A DNA stretch of 64,000 nucleotides from Phytopythium helicoides. Its lineage: Eukaryota; Oomycota; Peronosporomycetes; Pythiales; Pythiaceae. The DNA is taken from NCBI GenBank assembly GCA_024867545.1, contig JANFNE010000057.1:310001-374000 (forward strand), given 5' to 3'. The notes below the pieces were generated by a model that did not search any database, was not told where the DNA came from, and saw nothing but the letters and a program-made list of their open reading frames with translations. The first letter of the stretch is position 1. The number at the start of each line of letters is the position of its first letter. This document shows, piece after piece, positions 1 through 10,265 of the stretch. The translations under genes and the position numbers were made by a program.

Positions 1-2691
1 TGGGTCGTCAAGGTTGGCGGCCCGTGCTACCGCATTGGTATGGGCGGTGGTGCGGCGTCGAGCCGCATCCAGGACGCCAAGACGGCCGAGCTCGACTTCA
101 ACGCCGTCCAGCGTGGCGATGCTGAGATGGAGAGCAAGATGAACAAGGTCATTCGCGCGTGCATTGAGCTTGGTGACAAGAACCCGATCGTCTCGATTCA
201 CGACCAGGGCGCTGGCGGAAACGGTAACGTGCTCAAGGAGATCGTCGAGGTCCCGCACTCGAAGCCCGGCGATGCGAACCGCGGTGGCGCTCGCTACGAA
301 GTGCGCGACATCCTGGTCGGCGATGAGACGCTTTCCGTGCTCGAGATCTGGGGCGCCGAGTACCAGGAGAACGACGCGCTTCTCCTTCGCCCGGAGGACG
401 TCGACCTCTTCCACAAGATCTGCACGCGCGAGAACTGTCCGTACTCGCTGCTCGGTCAGGTGACGGGCGACGGCCGCGTCGTCCTGCACGACTCGCAGGA
501 TGACTCAACGCCGTTCGACCTGGACCTGGACCTTGTGCTCGGCAAGATGCCGCAGAAGACGTTCACGGACGCGAAGGTCAGCGAGCCGCTGACGGATCTG
601 TCGTTCCCGGCCGACCTTACGTTGCGCGACGCGCTTGACCGTGTCCTGCGCCTCGTGTCGGTCGGCTCCAAGCGTTTCTTGACTACCAAGGTGGATCGCT
701 GCGTTAGCGGCTACATCGCTCAGCAGCAGACTGTCGGCCCGCTGCAGCTGCCGCTTGCAAACTGTGCGGTTGTTGCGCAGTCGCACCTGAATCACCCGAC
801 CGAGAACAATGGCAAGATCACGGGTGTCGTGAGCGCTTGCGGTGAGCAGCCTGTGAAGGGCCTCGTGAATCCTGGTGCCATGGCGCGCCTCAGTGTCGGC
901 GAGTCGCTGACGAACCTGGTGTGGGCCTCGATTGGCGGTCGTGGTCTTGACGACTGCAAGTGCTCGGCCAACTGGATGTGGGCGGCCAAGCTGCCTGGTG
1001 AGGCTGCTCGCATGTACGAGTGCTGCTCGGCCATGACGAACTTTATGAAGGAGATGGGCGTGGCTGTGGACGGCGGCAAGGACTCGCTGTCAATGGCTGC
1101 CAAGGTTGACAAGAAGGACGTCAAGGCCCCTGGCACGCTCGTCATTACCATGTACGCCCCATCGGATGATGTGGAGAACACGGTGACTCCTGACCTCAAG
1201 ACGTACGCGGCCACGAACGCCATCTACTACGTCGACATTGGTAAGGGTGCGAACCGTCTCGGCGGCTCGGCCCTTGCGCAGGTCTACGGTCAGGTCGGCA
1301 AGGTGTCGCCGGACGTCGAGGACGCCGAGCTGTTCAAGAACGCGTTCAACGCCATCCAGGCGTGCATCAAGAAGAACCACCTGCTTGCCGGTCACGATCG
1401 CAGTGACGGAGGTCTGATCGTGACGCTTCTCGAGATGGCGTTCGGCGGCAACTGCGGTCTGGATGTGGACATTCCGCACACGGTGACCCAGGGCAAGGTG
1501 ACGACCAAGGACGTGCTCGAGGTTCTGTTCGCCGAAGAGCTGGGCTTTGTGTTCCAGGTGTCGGGCGAGTCGGCGGCTGATGTGGAGGCCATCTTTGCGA
1601 ACCTGAGTGTGCCGCTCGTCAAGCTGGGCCATGCGACGACCGACGCCGAGATCAAGATCCGCGTCAACGGCGAGAGCGTCGTTGAGGACCAGATGGTCGA
1701 CCTGCGTGACGTGTGGGAGGCCACGAGCTTCGAGCTTGAGAAGAAGCAGTGCAACCCGGAGTGCGTTGCGGCTGAGCAGCGCTCGCTGCGCACGCGCTCG
1801 GGTCCTTCGTGGAACTTGACGTTCGAGCCGGTGGTGACCCCCGAGCGCCAGCTGAGCACGCGCAACCAGCACCGTGTGGCAGTGATCCGCGAGGAGGGCA
1901 GCAACAGTGAGCGCGAGATGACTGGTGCATTCCACGCCGCGGGCTTTGAGGTCTGGGACGTGAGCATGTCGGACCTTGTTGCTAAGCGCGTGACGCTGGA
2001 CGAGCGTTTCCGCGGCGTTGCGTTCGTCGGCGGCTTTGCGTTTGCTGACGTCATGGGCTCGGCCAAGGGCTGGGCTGGTGTCGTCAAGTACCACAGCGAC
2101 GTTCAGAAGCAGTTCTCGGCGTTCAAGGACCGCAAGGACACGTTCAGCTTTGGTGCATGCAACGGTTGCCAGCTGATGACGCTCATGGGCTGGTTGGACC
2201 ACCCGGACGCCAAGGCGCTGGAGGCTGAGGTCGAGACGTCGGCGAACCCGCGTTTCGTGCACAACGAGTCGGGCCGCCACGAGTGCCGCTTTGTGTCTGT
2301 CAAGATTGAAAAGTCGAACTCCGTCATGCTGCAGGGCATGGAGGGCAGCTCGTTCGGCGTGTGGATCTCGCATGGTGAGGGCCAGGCGCACTTTACGCAC
2401 CCCAAGATCATGCAGGCGTACGTGTCGAGCGGGCTGGCACCCATCCGCTACGTGGACGACTCGAATGAGGTGACGGAGGAGTACCCGTTCAACCCGAACG
2501 GCTCGCCGCTTGGCATTGCTGGTCTGACGTCGCACGACGGCCGCCACCTGTGCATGATGCCGCACCCGGAGCGCAGCTACCTCAAGTACCAGTGGCCGTG
2601 GGCTCCGCAGGAGTTCGCCTCCCACGCCGCGAGCCCGTGGCTCAAGATCTTCCAGAACGCCAAGACGTTCTGCGAGAACACGCCGCAGTAG
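1..2691 (+). CDS. PFAS: Phosphoribosylformylglycinamidine synthase, 3' part
   Basis: Catalyses the ATP- and glutamine-dependent conversion of FGAR to FGAM, the fourth step of de novo purine synthesis, in the cytosol. The frame is open from the first base, so the gene starts upstream; 896 residues are present of the roughly 1,300 usual for the single-chain eukaryotic/gamma-proteobacterial form. Visible are the second half of the synthase core (DGGKDSLSMA segment near base 1068, SDGGL near 1402) and the complete C-terminal class I glutamine amidotransferase domain: nucleophile Cys in FGACNGCQ near base 2158, SHGEGQ near 2368, and the His-Glu pair in PHPERS near 2563. It ends in TAG at 2689-2691. 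No intron or frame break is seen. Family assignment is firm; only the start is unknown. Confidence 0.96.
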   Translation, partial: WVVKVGGPCYRIGMGGGAASSRIQDAKTAELDFNAVQRGDAEMESKMNKVIRACIELGDKNPIVSIHDQGAGGNGNVLKEIVEVPHSKPGDANRGGARYEVRDILVGDETLSVLEIWGAEYQENDALLLRPEDVDLFHKICTRENCPYSLLGQVTGDGRVVLHDSQDDSTPFDLDLDLVLGKMPQKTFTDAKVSEPLTDLSFPADLTLRDALDRVLRLVSVGSKRFLTTKVDRCVSGYIAQQQTVGPLQLPLANCAVVAQSHLNHPTENNGKITGVVSACGEQPVKGLVNPGAMARLSVGESLTNLVWASIGGRGLDDCKCSANWMWAAKLPGEAARMYECCSAMTNFMKEMGVAVDGGKDSLSMAAKVDKKDVKAPGTLVITMYAPSDDVENTVTPDLKTYAATNAIYYVDIGKGANRLGGSALAQVYGQVGKVSPDVEDAELFKNAFNAIQACIKKNHLLAGHDRSDGGLIVTLLEMAFGGNCGLDVDIPHTVTQGKVTTKDVLEVLFAEELGFVFQVSGESAADVEAIFANLSVPLVKLGHATTDAEIKIRVNGESVVEDQMVDLRDVWEATSFELEKKQCNPECVAAEQRSLRTRSGPSWNLTFEPVVTPERQLSTRNQHRVAVIREEGSNSEREMTGAFHAAGFEVWDVSMSDLVAKRVTLDERFRGVAFVGGFAFADVMGSAKGWAGVVKYHSDVQKQFSAFKDRKDTFSFGACNGCQLMTLMGWLDHPDAKALEAEVETSANPRFVHNESGRHECRFVSVKIEKSNSVMLQGMEGSSFGVWISHGEGQAHFTHPKIMQAYVSSGLAPIRYVDDSNEVTEEYPFNPNGSPLGIAGLTSHDGRHLCMMPHPERSYLKYQWPWAPQEFASHAASPWLKIFQNAKTFCENTPQ

Positions 2692-3057
2692 ACGCTCTGT
2701 CTGCTTTGATGGATCCGTTCCAATCCACACACCTGCGCAAGCACTCGCGTCGCGCGCTCTATTGTAACTATCAGAAACACTTGCACTCCACCCATTCACA
2801 AACTTCAACTTGCACAGTAGAATCCCTCTTACAACACAACACTTATGTAATCACATACCATTTTCTTTCCATATACCTTTCAAAATGGATGTATCATGGG
2901 TGCACCAACGCCATCGCGATCTTCCAGCAGCTCCGCTCATTCGCGAATCTTCCAGCTCGAGCTCAAGCCTCCTCCTCTTCCTCCAGGTTCACCCGCAGCT
3001 TCTCCTCAAGCGTCTGCTGCTCCCCCAGTCCTCTTAACTCAAAAACACTCGACGTCC

Positions 3058-3339
3058 ATGAAGTTCTCCATCGTCGCCGCTGCCGCCGTGGCCATCGCCT
3101 GTGTCTTCCAGCCGGTCGCTGCCGAGAGCGAGGCCTCCATCCACCTCCGCGTGCACGCCGAGAAGGGCAACTGCTACACGGCCCACTGCGGCTCGGGCCA
3201 GTACTGCGCCTGGAGCCAGGGCTGGTGCCGCGCCCCCAACCGCAGCAAGAACGAGTGCTTCAACCCGGCCACGGGCGAGTTCCAGACGGGCTGTTCCGCG
3301 GGCTTCAAGTGCAAGAACGGCAAGTGCGACTACGCGTGA
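3058..3339 (+). CDS. Small secreted cysteine-rich protein
   Basis: A 93-residue protein. Residues 1-22 form a clear signal peptide (MKFSIV, Ala/Val-rich core, cleavage likely after PVAA). The mature part of about 71 residues has eight Cys, in the order NC, HC, YC, WC, EC, GC, KC, KC, suggesting four disulfides. Oomycetes secrete many such small Cys-rich proteins, some acting as apoplastic effectors, but I cannot tie this one to a named family and the Cys spacing is not obviously that of the six-Cys PcF type. The ATG at 3058 is preferred over an in-frame ATG at 2896 because only the former gives a signal peptide. An initiator-like GCTCATTC lies near 2935. Effector role is inference. Confidence 0.72.
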   Translation: MKFSIVAAAAVAIACVFQPVAAESEASIHLRVHAEKGNCYTAHCGSGQYCAWSQGWCRAPNRSKNECFNPATGEFQTGCSAGFKCKNGKCDYA

Positions 3340-4030
3340 GTGCCATCGTGGGCTGCTCTCTCAAGAGCTTGCTCTGTCTGCATACGTCGTGTTTTATCCA
3401 AGCGAGTCGCGCGTGGTGGCCATGACGTCGCCACCGAAAGATCTGCATCACAGTTCAATACATTGGTTCCCAACGTCGACAAGATTAGCTCATGAACCTC
3501 TCTGCATGTCACGCCTGCTGGTTATTAGCATGGGTGGCTAGGGAACCAGCGAGAAACCGAGCGTCATGAGGAGACTGCACGTGCTCATTGGTAGCGTCCT
3601 GGATTCCAACGCAAGTCCATAGGAATTGACTGGCTGATCGCGTTGCGCTCAAATCAATCAAAGGTAGCCACGCGTGGCTCCACGATGCGCACAAATTCGA
3701 GAGCGGATGAGGGAGCGCGCGGCGGCTGACGCTCCGCTGTTCTTTTACTTGTGCTGTCGTCTTTCGAGGCAGAAAGACGCTGCCTTCGTCCAGGAAGCTC
3801 TCCAAGTGCGATATCGTCGCAGCACGAGATCGGCGACGTGCGGCGCAACCATTTGTCGGGAATTTACGAGCGACCACATGCGCAGCACATGAAGTCCCTC
3901 CTTCACGCAGACCCATCGGAAGAGACTTTCCACCAGCAGCAGCAGCGGCAGTAGGTTTCCTGCTGGCGGTACCGACCTAACGGAACTGTCGTTAGCCCGC
4001 ATGCGAACGCCAGTGGATCTTTCCACTCAC
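3340..4030. other. Intergenic, no supported gene
   Basis: Only overlapping short frames on both strands, none with domain, signal peptide or convincing splice context. The part near 3745-4030 (minus strand) could hold a further exon of the tentative gene at 4031-4413. Confidence 0.4.
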
Positions 4031-4413
4031 GGAATCTTTGAAAGTCGCGCGATTTGGGTTGTCTGTCGTCACTGTCGGCTCCTTGGTCACCGTCGTCTCC
4101 TTCGCCTTTGTCGTCTCTGTCGTCTCCATCTTCACTCGCTGGCGCCAGGTCTGAACGCCCGTCGCCTGTCTGCGTAATGCCGCCCTCCGTCTTGAGTCCG
4201 CGAACCCCGCGGGTCTCCAACTGAATCAACGGCGCTGTGGTAGTTCGGGAGGATTCGGCCTTGGTCACTGTGGGAACAGAACAAGGAAACCCGAACCAGC
4301 TGGCCGTGGAAAAAGGATCGGCGAGGCTTACAAGCAAGGCGTCGCCGTGACTGCGAGCTGAAAAGGTCGAAGAAAGACTTGGCAGCGCCGCTCCTGGTCG
4401 TCTTCGTCACCAT
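4031..4413 (-). CDS. Tentative spliced hypothetical protein
   Basis: Weakly supported minus-strand gene. A possible first exon 4332-4413 reads MVTKTTRSGAAKSFFDLFSS and ends at a good donor (GTAAGC). A 64-nt intron with a pyrimidine tract and CCCACAG acceptor leads to exon 4031-4267, which stays in frame and encodes an acidic segment rich in Asp, Gly and Glu. It ends at a GTGAGT donor, with CTAAC and TTAG downstream near 3980, so at least one more exon would follow, but its phase could not be settled. No signal peptide, domain or homologue recognised. Splice signals and frame agreement are the only evidence; it may be non-coding. Confidence 0.25.
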
Positions 4414-4907
4414 CGTCGTCGTCGCCGGAAGTATCCGGCTGCTTGGAGTAGCTGCGTGGCCCCGGGTCGTGAGCCGGGAAATGCGGCCGCTTGGACTCCA
4501 TCTTGCAAATTCACGACTGAGGGAGCGTCGAGTGCTGCGGCTTGCTCAGCCACTCAATCGTTCTTCCATAGGGAACCCTCCATATCGGTCCCATCGAGCC
4601 GCTAGGATCCGGTGGAGCGACGCTGTGGAGAGAATTTAGGACTGTGCGTTGGAATCCACGACGCGGCCAGCGAGCACTCGGCAAGCCTTCTACGCGACCG
4701 AGAAAATCCAGTTGAGTAGTGGAGTGTCCGTTGAGTCGCCTAGGCAGTCTTCATGGTGCGCTGGGCTCCAAAGACTTCATGTGTGAGCAGCGTTCGTTTC
4801 ACTTTGTATCATGCAGAGGCTGCATCACTTGCGGTCCGTTTATTTATGTCGGAAGATACGACGTTGGGAATCAAGGTGTTAAACTGGTTCAAGAGTTTAG
4901 TAGCGCT
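4414..4907. other. Intergenic
   Basis: No coding region, repeat or RNA recognised. It contains the 3' flank of peptidase copy 1 (stop at 4908). Confidence 0.4.
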
Positions 4908-6916
4908 TTACACTGGCGGCAGATCGTCCTTGCTCACGACGCGAGCAAACGGAAACGGACCCACGAAGTCGTACTGCCGCTGGCTGCGAGTCGAGGCGAC
5001 CACATCGCTGTAGTCCAATTCGGGGTAGAGGTGACTATTAGCCGCAAACGACTGCGGGTCCCACTCGAGCTCAAAGTTGTCGATTGATACGTCACCGAAC
5101 GTGCGAGCGTACGTGCGCATGACCTCGTAAGGGTAGAAGTAGTAGCCGCACACATCCGGGTCGTTCTCCAACACCTCCTCATCCACAGGACTCAACACGT
5201 ACGCCAACTCCTGACCGAGCATCGGAGGCAAACACAACTCGCTCGATGCCTTCGTCACACTGTTGTACTCGAAGAAGCACATACGAAGCATTCGGTCTCC
5301 CCACGACGTCGAGTTGCGAGTAAAGTACGTCACACCATCGCTGACAGTGCACCACTTTGCATCCGTGCACTTGAGGTGAAGAGGCTGGTAGGTCATTTTC
5401 GCATCCTGTGCCGTCTCGTCCGTCAGACATTCTTCGATACCACCAGTAGGTGTCGATGAACGCTCAGATGGAAACGGAACATCGACACTATCACCATACC
5501 CGTGGGTGTGGACGTCCTTGCCCGAGTTGCCACACTGGTACCAGTTCTCCGGGTTGTGACTGTTGGGACACATGACAGCCTCCTCCCAGTCCGACACCTC
5601 CTGCATCCAGTAGTGCAGACTGTGGCTGCCACGAGGACGCTTTATGCCGAGGGGCGGATCAATTCCGTCGAACCACGAGTTCTTGAGAATGAAGCCACCT
5701 GTGAATCCTTGCTTAGTGCGGTAGTCGTCATTGTATCCGACGAGCGTCATGGAGTGACCTCCCATATCTGTCATGGAGTGGCTCGAGATGTATTCACCGT
5801 GCATGTTGTAGTTCTCCTTGCCGGTGACGGGGATGCAGCATGTCGTGGCAGATAACTCGGGTGGGCAGTGTGTGCAAGAGGTTGAAGCGGGGTTACATCG
5901 CTCGTCGTTGGCGAGGTCTCCGATGCATGGGTAGTAGTAGGTGATGTATGGCATGGCGGTGGAAATTGCCATGGCTTGTTGATCTTTCACGAGACCACGC
6001 TTCACCGACTGAATGTCGTAGAACGTATGCAGATGCTTGACCTTGAGCTTGAGGGGGTTGGATGCACGCTTTTCGGGCGTGAGATTATTGCACACTGTGT
6101 CATTTCCAGGCTCGGGGAAGTATGGGCAGATCGAGTTGGGGAAGATGCTGTGCTCGAATCCGTTGCGTAAGTAGAGTAGCTCTGACGTGAATCCCCCGTC
6201 GGTTGAATTGAACGGGGAGCCGCCGCCGATAAGACAAACAATTTTGTTCTGTAGCTTCGGCGATAAAGAGCACATGCGCAGGATCTCCTCGCCGTAGGCT
6301 TGCTCCGAGATGGCCATGTACTCGTCAGGCTTGAGCCAGCCGTTGGCTACACCCTGCTGTCGATACGAATTCTCCAAGACGCCGACGGTGGCAAAGTCCC
6401 AGCAGGTGCCACGGTTGTCTTGAGTCTTGAGTGGGGTTACACCCGGAACCGCAAACTTGGACGGCAACAACCCCGTCGGCTTTCTCTCCGAGGTGACGAC
6501 CTTGTCAAATGCAGCAGCCGGTGCAGCGTTCTTGGCCATCAGCACATGTATCGCGTCACTTGTTGAAGGAAAACACACCGCGACGTTAGTGATGAAAAGA
6601 TAACAACAACAAGGAAAGGTGCTAAACGCACAGTTGCCGCTCCATTTGCGCTAGATGCGCCGACATGGAGCTGTAGGCCGACGCCGCAAAGACCAGAGTA
6701 CCAGCTCCCGCGATCACTGCAACGCCGACCACCGCCCACTTGCGCACTGGCGATGCAGTCGAGCGATGCTCGCGGGGGACAAACGCCGCCTGCTCCCGGT
6801 CGAAGGCTACGAGGCGCACGATGGTTGCGAGTGTCAGCAAGAGTCTGCTTGAAAACGCAGGAGGAGGCACAGAGCAGCGAAATGAAGTGCGCACTTAGGG
6901 ATCCGTAGCCGGCCAT
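4908..6916 (-). CDS. Membrane-anchored papain-like cysteine peptidase, copy 1
   Basis: Three exons: 6895-6916, 6632-6806 and 4908-6558, giving 615 residues. A 22-nt first exon (MAGYGSL) is followed by a short basic cytosolic stretch, one membrane segment (about residues 30-50, VVGVAVIAGAGTLVFAASAY) and a short coiled region, so type II topology is likely. The C1 domain begins about residue 100: oxyanion Gln and nucleophile Cys in QDNRGTCWDFA, active-site His in GGHSMTLVGY, Asn in LKNSWF. There is no ERFNIN-type propeptide between anchor and catalytic domain. After the Asn motif comes a C-terminal region of about 210 residues, rich in conserved Cys and shared by all copies, which I do not recognise. 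All splice junctions are supported by equivalent sites in copies 3-5. Substrate unknown; a surface or lysosomal proteolytic role is inference. Confidence 0.88.
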
Positions 6917-7409
6917 GAAGGAGTGGGCAGTACTGCGCTGGAGGTGGCGAATCGAGAACTGACCGCGGTCGGAACGGCTGACGAATTGCAAATCTGAAGG
7001 ACACGAATGAAAGGGATAGCGTGGCATCGGCTCGCTGATCTCATTTCATGTTCATTCATTCATCATTCATTCATCATCTAATGGCATCTTGTATGATAGG
7101 GGAACGTTGGAGTTTTGCCATCATTCCTCTAACGTAATCCTCGTGGCGTGTCCACACGCTTTACGTCAGGTCAGTCGTTCGCTCCCGCCCACGCGGTCGA
7201 GAGAACTCGTCCCTGCATACGATGGACCCACAAAGGCCAATTCGCGTTACCAATCTAGTCGCTGGAATCAAGATGAGCAACCAGCTCACATGATGCGCAA
7301 GTCGCATCAACACACCCTGTCACGTCATAGTTGTTGGTATAAAAGGTGCCGAATAATACGTTGTGCTGCTGCAGGATCTCGTGTTGGTCTTGTAAGGTTA
7401 GTGTTCGGA
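6917..7409. other. Intergenic with short ATTC repeats
   Basis: 5' flank of peptidase copy 1. A short run of TTCATTCA units lies near 7047-7078. Nothing else supported. Confidence 0.4.
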
Positions 7410-7770
7410 TCATTCATTAGTGCTCAAGGCGTATGCCAACTCCTGACCAAGCATCGGAGGCAGACACAACTCACTCGATACCTTCGTCACCGTGTTGTAC
7501 TCGAGAGAAGCACAGCGGAGCACGCGGTCTACCCGCGACACGTGCGGAGTGTGCGGTCTCCGTGCAACTTCGAGTTGCGAGTAAAGTAAGTCGCATCGTC
7601 GCTGACAGGCACCACTTTGCGTCCGTGCATTTGAGATGAAGAGGTTGGAAACTCGTCTTGGCATACAGCGCCGTCTCATCCGTCGACACTCCTCCACACC
7701 ACCAACAGGAGTCGACGAACGCTCAAACAGGAACTGAACACCACCATTGTCGCCATTGCACACGAGTGTG
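7410..7770 (-). pseudogene. Relic of papain-like peptidase (C-terminal part)
   Basis: Minus-strand fragment matching part of the C-terminal region of the neighbouring peptidases. Recognisable pieces are FERSSTPVGGVEE, the segment around FQPLHLKCTDAKW (in a second frame) and SSELCLPPMLGQELAYALS. Small deletions shift the frame several times; the N-terminal anchor, catalytic Cys, His and Asn are all absent, and it stops before the last 100 residues of the family. Most similar by eye to copies 4 and 5 (the ALYAKTSFQP variant). A decayed tandem copy between copies 1 and 3. Confidence 0.8.
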
Positions 7771-8008
7771 GATGACTTAGTCCGTTGGGCAAATTACCAC
7801 TGAACTGTTAGTCATATCTTTGCTCTCGGTCAAACATCTGCTCCGAGGAGCAGCCGCGATCTTGAGCATCTCTGAAATGACAATGCGCCTAGTCATCAAT
7901 GTGGCGGACGGAAATCCTTAGTTGATGGGAGCACCATGTATTTTTTATTGAGGTGGGAGACCAATTCAAGCTCAGAGTCGGAGTTCGCAACGAGGAAGAC
8001 GTTTTCAC

Positions 8009-10019
8009 TCATGGAGCTGAAGGGATATCATCCTTGCTCACGACGCGAGCGAACGGGAACGGGCCCTCATAGTTGTAATGTCGTTGGCTGCGAGTCGAAG
8101 CGATCACTTCGCTGTAGTCCAATTCGGGGAATAGCTCACGGTTCGCTGCGTACGACTGCGGATCCCACTCGAGCTCGAAGTGGTCGACCATTGCACCACT
8201 CATTTGGATCGAGTACTGCTGCCATACCTCATACGGATAGAAGTAGAAGCCGCACACGTCCGGGTCGTTCTCCAACACCTCCTCATCCACAGGACTCAAC
8301 ACGTACGCCAAATCCTGACCGAGCATCGGAGGCAAACACAACTCGCTCGATGCCTTCGTCACACTGTTGTACTCGAAGAAGCACATGCGAAGCATTCGGT
8401 CTCCCCACGATGTGGAGTTGCGAGTAAAGTACGTTACATCATCGCTGACAGTGCACCACTTTGCGTCAGTGCACTTGAGGTGAAGAGGCTGGTAGCTCAT
8501 TTTCGCGTCCTGTACCACCTCGTCCGTCAGACACTCCTCCACGCCACCAGTAGGAGTCGATGAACGCTCAGATGGGAACGGAACATCGCCACTATCGCCA
8601 TACCCGTGGGCGTGGACGTCCTTGCCCGAGTTGCCACACTGGTACCAGTTCTCTGGGTTGTGGCTGTTGGGACACATGACCGCCTCCTCCCAGTCCGACA
8701 CCTCCTGCATCCAGTAGTGCAAACTGTGGCTGCCACGAGGACGCTTTATGCCGAGGGGCGGATCAATTCCGTCGAACCACGAGTTCTTGAGAATGAAACC
8801 ACCCGTGAACCCTTGCTTCGTGCGGTAGTCGTCATTGTATCCGACGAGCGTCATGGAGTGGCCTCCCATATCCGTCATGGAGTAGCTCGAGATGTATTCG
8901 CCGTGCATGTTGTAGTTCTCCTTGCCAGTGACGGGGATGCAGCATGTTGAGGTAGATAACTCGGGCGGGCAGTGTGTGCACGAAGTTGACTGGGGATTGC
9001 ATCGTTCGTCGTTGGCGAGGTTTCCAGTGCATGGGTAGTAGTAGGTGATATAGGGCATGGAGGTGGAAATTGCCATGGCTTGCTGGTCTTTCACGAGACC
9101 ACGCTTCACAGATTGAATGTCGTAGAACGTATGCAGATGCTTGACCTTGAGCTTGAGGGGGTTGGATGCACGCTTTTCGGGCGTGAGACCGTTGCACACT
9201 GTGTCGTTACCAGGTTCGGGGAAGTATGGGCAGATCGAGTTAGGGAAGATGCTGTGCTCGAATCCGTTGCGTAAGTAGAGTAGCTCTGATGTGAATCCCC
9301 CGTCGGTCGAATTGAACGGGGAGCCGCCGCCGATAAGACAAACTATTTTGTTCTGTAGCTTGGGCGATGATGAGCACATGCGCAGGATCTCCTCGCCGTA
9401 GGCTTGCTCCGAGATGGCCATGTACTCGTCAGGCTTGAGCCAGCCGTTGGCCACACCCTGCTGTCGATAGGAATTCTCCAAGACGCCGACGGTGGCAAAG
9501 TCCCAGCAGGTGCCACGATTGTCTTGGGTCTTGAGTGGGGTTACACCCGGAACCGCGAACTTGGCTGGCAGTAATCCGGTCGGATTTCTCTCCGAGATGA
9601 TTGCCTGGTCAATAGCAGCAATAGAGGCAGCGTTCTTCACCATGGTCGACTGCATCACGTCACTGCCGTGGAGAGAGATCAAGGTAGTGTCAGCATTCAG
9701 ACAACAAGCGCCAACAGAAGATAGCCAAACCCACAGCTGCTGCTGCATTTGCGCCAGAAGCGCGCTCTGCGCAGATAGGGCGCTGTGCGCTGACGCTGCA
9801 TAGCCCACAGCAGCTACTCCCACAATAACCGCCACACCAATCACTGCCCACTTGCGCACAGAAGAAGCAGTTGAGCGCTGCTCACGCGGGAGAAACGCTG
9901 CCTGCTCCTGATCGAACGCTGATCGTGGCGCGTGTCAGCATGAGCTCGCTTAAAAACGCAAGAAGACCGTCAGATAATGGTGCAGTGAAGGACTCACATA
10001 GAGATCCGTAGCTCGCCAT
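8009..10019 (-). CDS. Membrane-anchored papain-like cysteine peptidase, copy 3
   Basis: Three exons: 9998-10019 (MASYGSL), 9735-9918 and 8009-9662, giving 619 residues. Same plan as copy 1: short cytosolic tail, membrane segment (AVIGVAVIVGVAAVGYAASA), Gln/Gln-rich short coil, then the catalytic domain with QDNRGTCWDF, GGHSMTLVGY and LKNSWF, and the Cys-rich C-terminal region. The second intron (9663-9734) has a length divisible by three and no stop, so an unspliced frame runs through it; the splice is preferred because it joins QL to DVM exactly as in the other copies. Catalytic domain nearly identical to copy 1; the extreme C-terminus differs (WQQYSIQMSGA instead of MRTYARTFGDV). Function beyond cysteine peptidase is not known. 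Confidence 0.88.
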
Positions 10020-10265
10020 GGAGAAGAGAGCAATGAACTGGAGGTGGCAGATCGGGAACTGACAGAAGGACGCACCGGATCGGAGACTGGATGGAGGTGC
10101 GGAAAGCCGTAGCCAAGGGTGCTCACCGTGAAACCAACGACGATTTCGTTATACAAAGGTAACTTGTCAATGAATGTTGGTATTTATCATCATTCCACTG
10201 TCCCATCCATTTGATTTGTCCAACAACAAATACGTTGGCCATGAAAAACCAAAGTGGCAAAGTGA

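Noticed and set aside
1090..2808. 572-codon frame antisense to PFAS
   Set aside because: Arises from the codon bias of PFAS (GC-rich third positions); no domain and composition dominated by Arg, Leu and Val.
7045..7080. ATTC repeats as a possible CRISPR or satellite
   Set aside because: Too short and unspaced; a simple-sequence run.
8009..9859. Unspliced 616-codon reading of peptidase copy 3
   Set aside because: Passes through an intron of 72 nt; splicing gives the junction seen in the other copies, and the true start is at 10019.
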